A DNA stretch of 28,427 nt from Hofstenia miamia (Eukaryota > Xenacoelomorpha > Acoela > Hofsteniidae). Made by a program: the position numbers and the translations under genes. Under the pieces are notes generated by a model. It made no database searches. It was given only the letters and a program-made list of their open reading frames with translations, and was not told the DNA's origin. Location: contig CABFPE010000277.1 in assembly GCA_900660155.1 (NCBI GenBank), positions 857,921 through 886,347 of the forward strand, in the 5' to 3' direction. Positions 28,151 to 28,427 of the stretch are shown here, piece after piece; the first letter of the stretch is position 1, and every line of letters starts with the position of its first letter.

Positions 28151-28427
28151 CAGGGTGTTTGGGATAAATTTGACAGGTATCATTATAAAAGAGAAAATAA
28201 AACAATATCTCTATGAAAATAAATTTATTGATGAAATACAAAAAACAGCATATACAGTTGAATCTGTCAACTGAATGTCACTCAAAAAAGCCGCCCTCGG
28301 CATTTATCACGGCCGGATTACGGCTCCCGAACCTGCCACATGCTGCTTTTACAATGTCTCTAGGAAGAGTCTTGAACACCTCCTTAATCCTATCGATCAG
28401 CACGGCCCTTGTGTTGCAAGCAGTGCG
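28151..28427 (-). mobile_element. Mariner-type element, 3' end, cut by window edge
   Basis: A TA target dinucleotide (28149-28150) is followed by an inverted-repeat-like end CAGGGTGTTTGGGATAAAT. Inside, on the minus strand, is the C-terminus of a transposase. Tc1/mariner elements duplicate TA. The other end lies outside the window. Confidence 0.72.
28278..28427 (-). CDS. Mariner-type transposase, C-terminal 49 residues
   Basis: Open minus-strand frame entering from the window edge and ending at TGA 28278-28280. It reads ACNTRAVLIDRIKEVFKTLP then RDIVKAACGRFGSRNPAVIN, closing with EGGFFE. The pattern R-x5-W/F-x-x-L-P-x-D-x-(V/I)-x-x-A-(C/I)-x3, then (A/V)-x-I-x-A-x-G-G, is typical of the last helices of IS630/Tc1/mariner transposases, after the third catalytic residue. 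No break is visible in this part; whether the whole gene is intact cannot be judged. Confidence 0.7.
   Translation of the reverse strand, partial: RTACNTRAVLIDRIKEVFKTLPRDIVKAACGRFGSRNPAVINAEGGFFE

Noticed and set aside
1..28427. CRISPR array, tRNA or rRNA genes, bacterial operon
   Set aside because: No spaced direct repeats of CRISPR type, no cloverleaf or rRNA-like stretch noticed, and all coding evidence is eukaryotic.

Overview
The window is AT-rich animal (invertebrate-type) genomic DNA. It has GT-AG introns, including two of only 41 and 46 bp, and it is crowded with decayed eukaryotic transposons: a THAP/P element, Tc1/mariner elements, hAT-like MITEs, several LINEs and a second kind of reverse-transcriptase polyprotein. 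I see no bacterial operons, rRNA or tRNA genes, or CRISPR arrays. The species cannot be named from sequence alone. The assembly is imperfect: there is a 1000-base N gap (16690-17689) and two single-N joins (10070 and 13944), each flanked by near-identical sequence.

Left part (1-9960). A nearly complete but dead P element (419-2703) has 33-bp inverted ends, inner inverted repeats and an 8-bp target duplication, and carries a THAP-type transposase gene with stops and frameshifts. A truncated Tc1-like transposase (about 3441-3892) and a short hAT-like MITE (4659-4791) with a perfect 8-bp duplication follow. From 9405 down to 7440 the minus strand holds the RT and C-terminal half of a degenerate retroelement polyprotein, broken by a 428-bp hAT-like MITE (8091-8518) and by a second copy of the short MITE family (from 7617).

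Middle (9965-19460). A plus-strand LINE (9966-14552) has a zinc-knuckle ORF1 overlapping a frameshifted endonuclease/RT ORF2 and ends in a (TTG)n tail. Just beyond it, on the minus strand (14760-15310), lies what looks like the N-terminal half of the same type of retroelement as 7440-9405, so the LINE probably sits inside or beside an older element. A separate plus-strand C-terminal fragment of that family lies at 16290-16672. A pair of hAT-like ends (16069 and 19450) with a 7/8 target duplication may bracket the whole gap-containing stretch.

Right part (19460-28427). The most gene-like sequence here is a five-exon minus-strand gene (28108 down to 21063) whose exons are too short to stand out as ORFs. 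All splice phases agree, giving 265 codons plus a stop, with the 5' end outside the window. Its last exon has a YX4L-hydrophobic motif like that of eIF4E-binding proteins. Its two long introns are filled with LINE and MITE debris, and a mariner-type element (from 28151) lies just upstream of its first visible exon. The mobile elements do not form a joint pathway; the window reads as one host gene fragment among layered transposon insertions.
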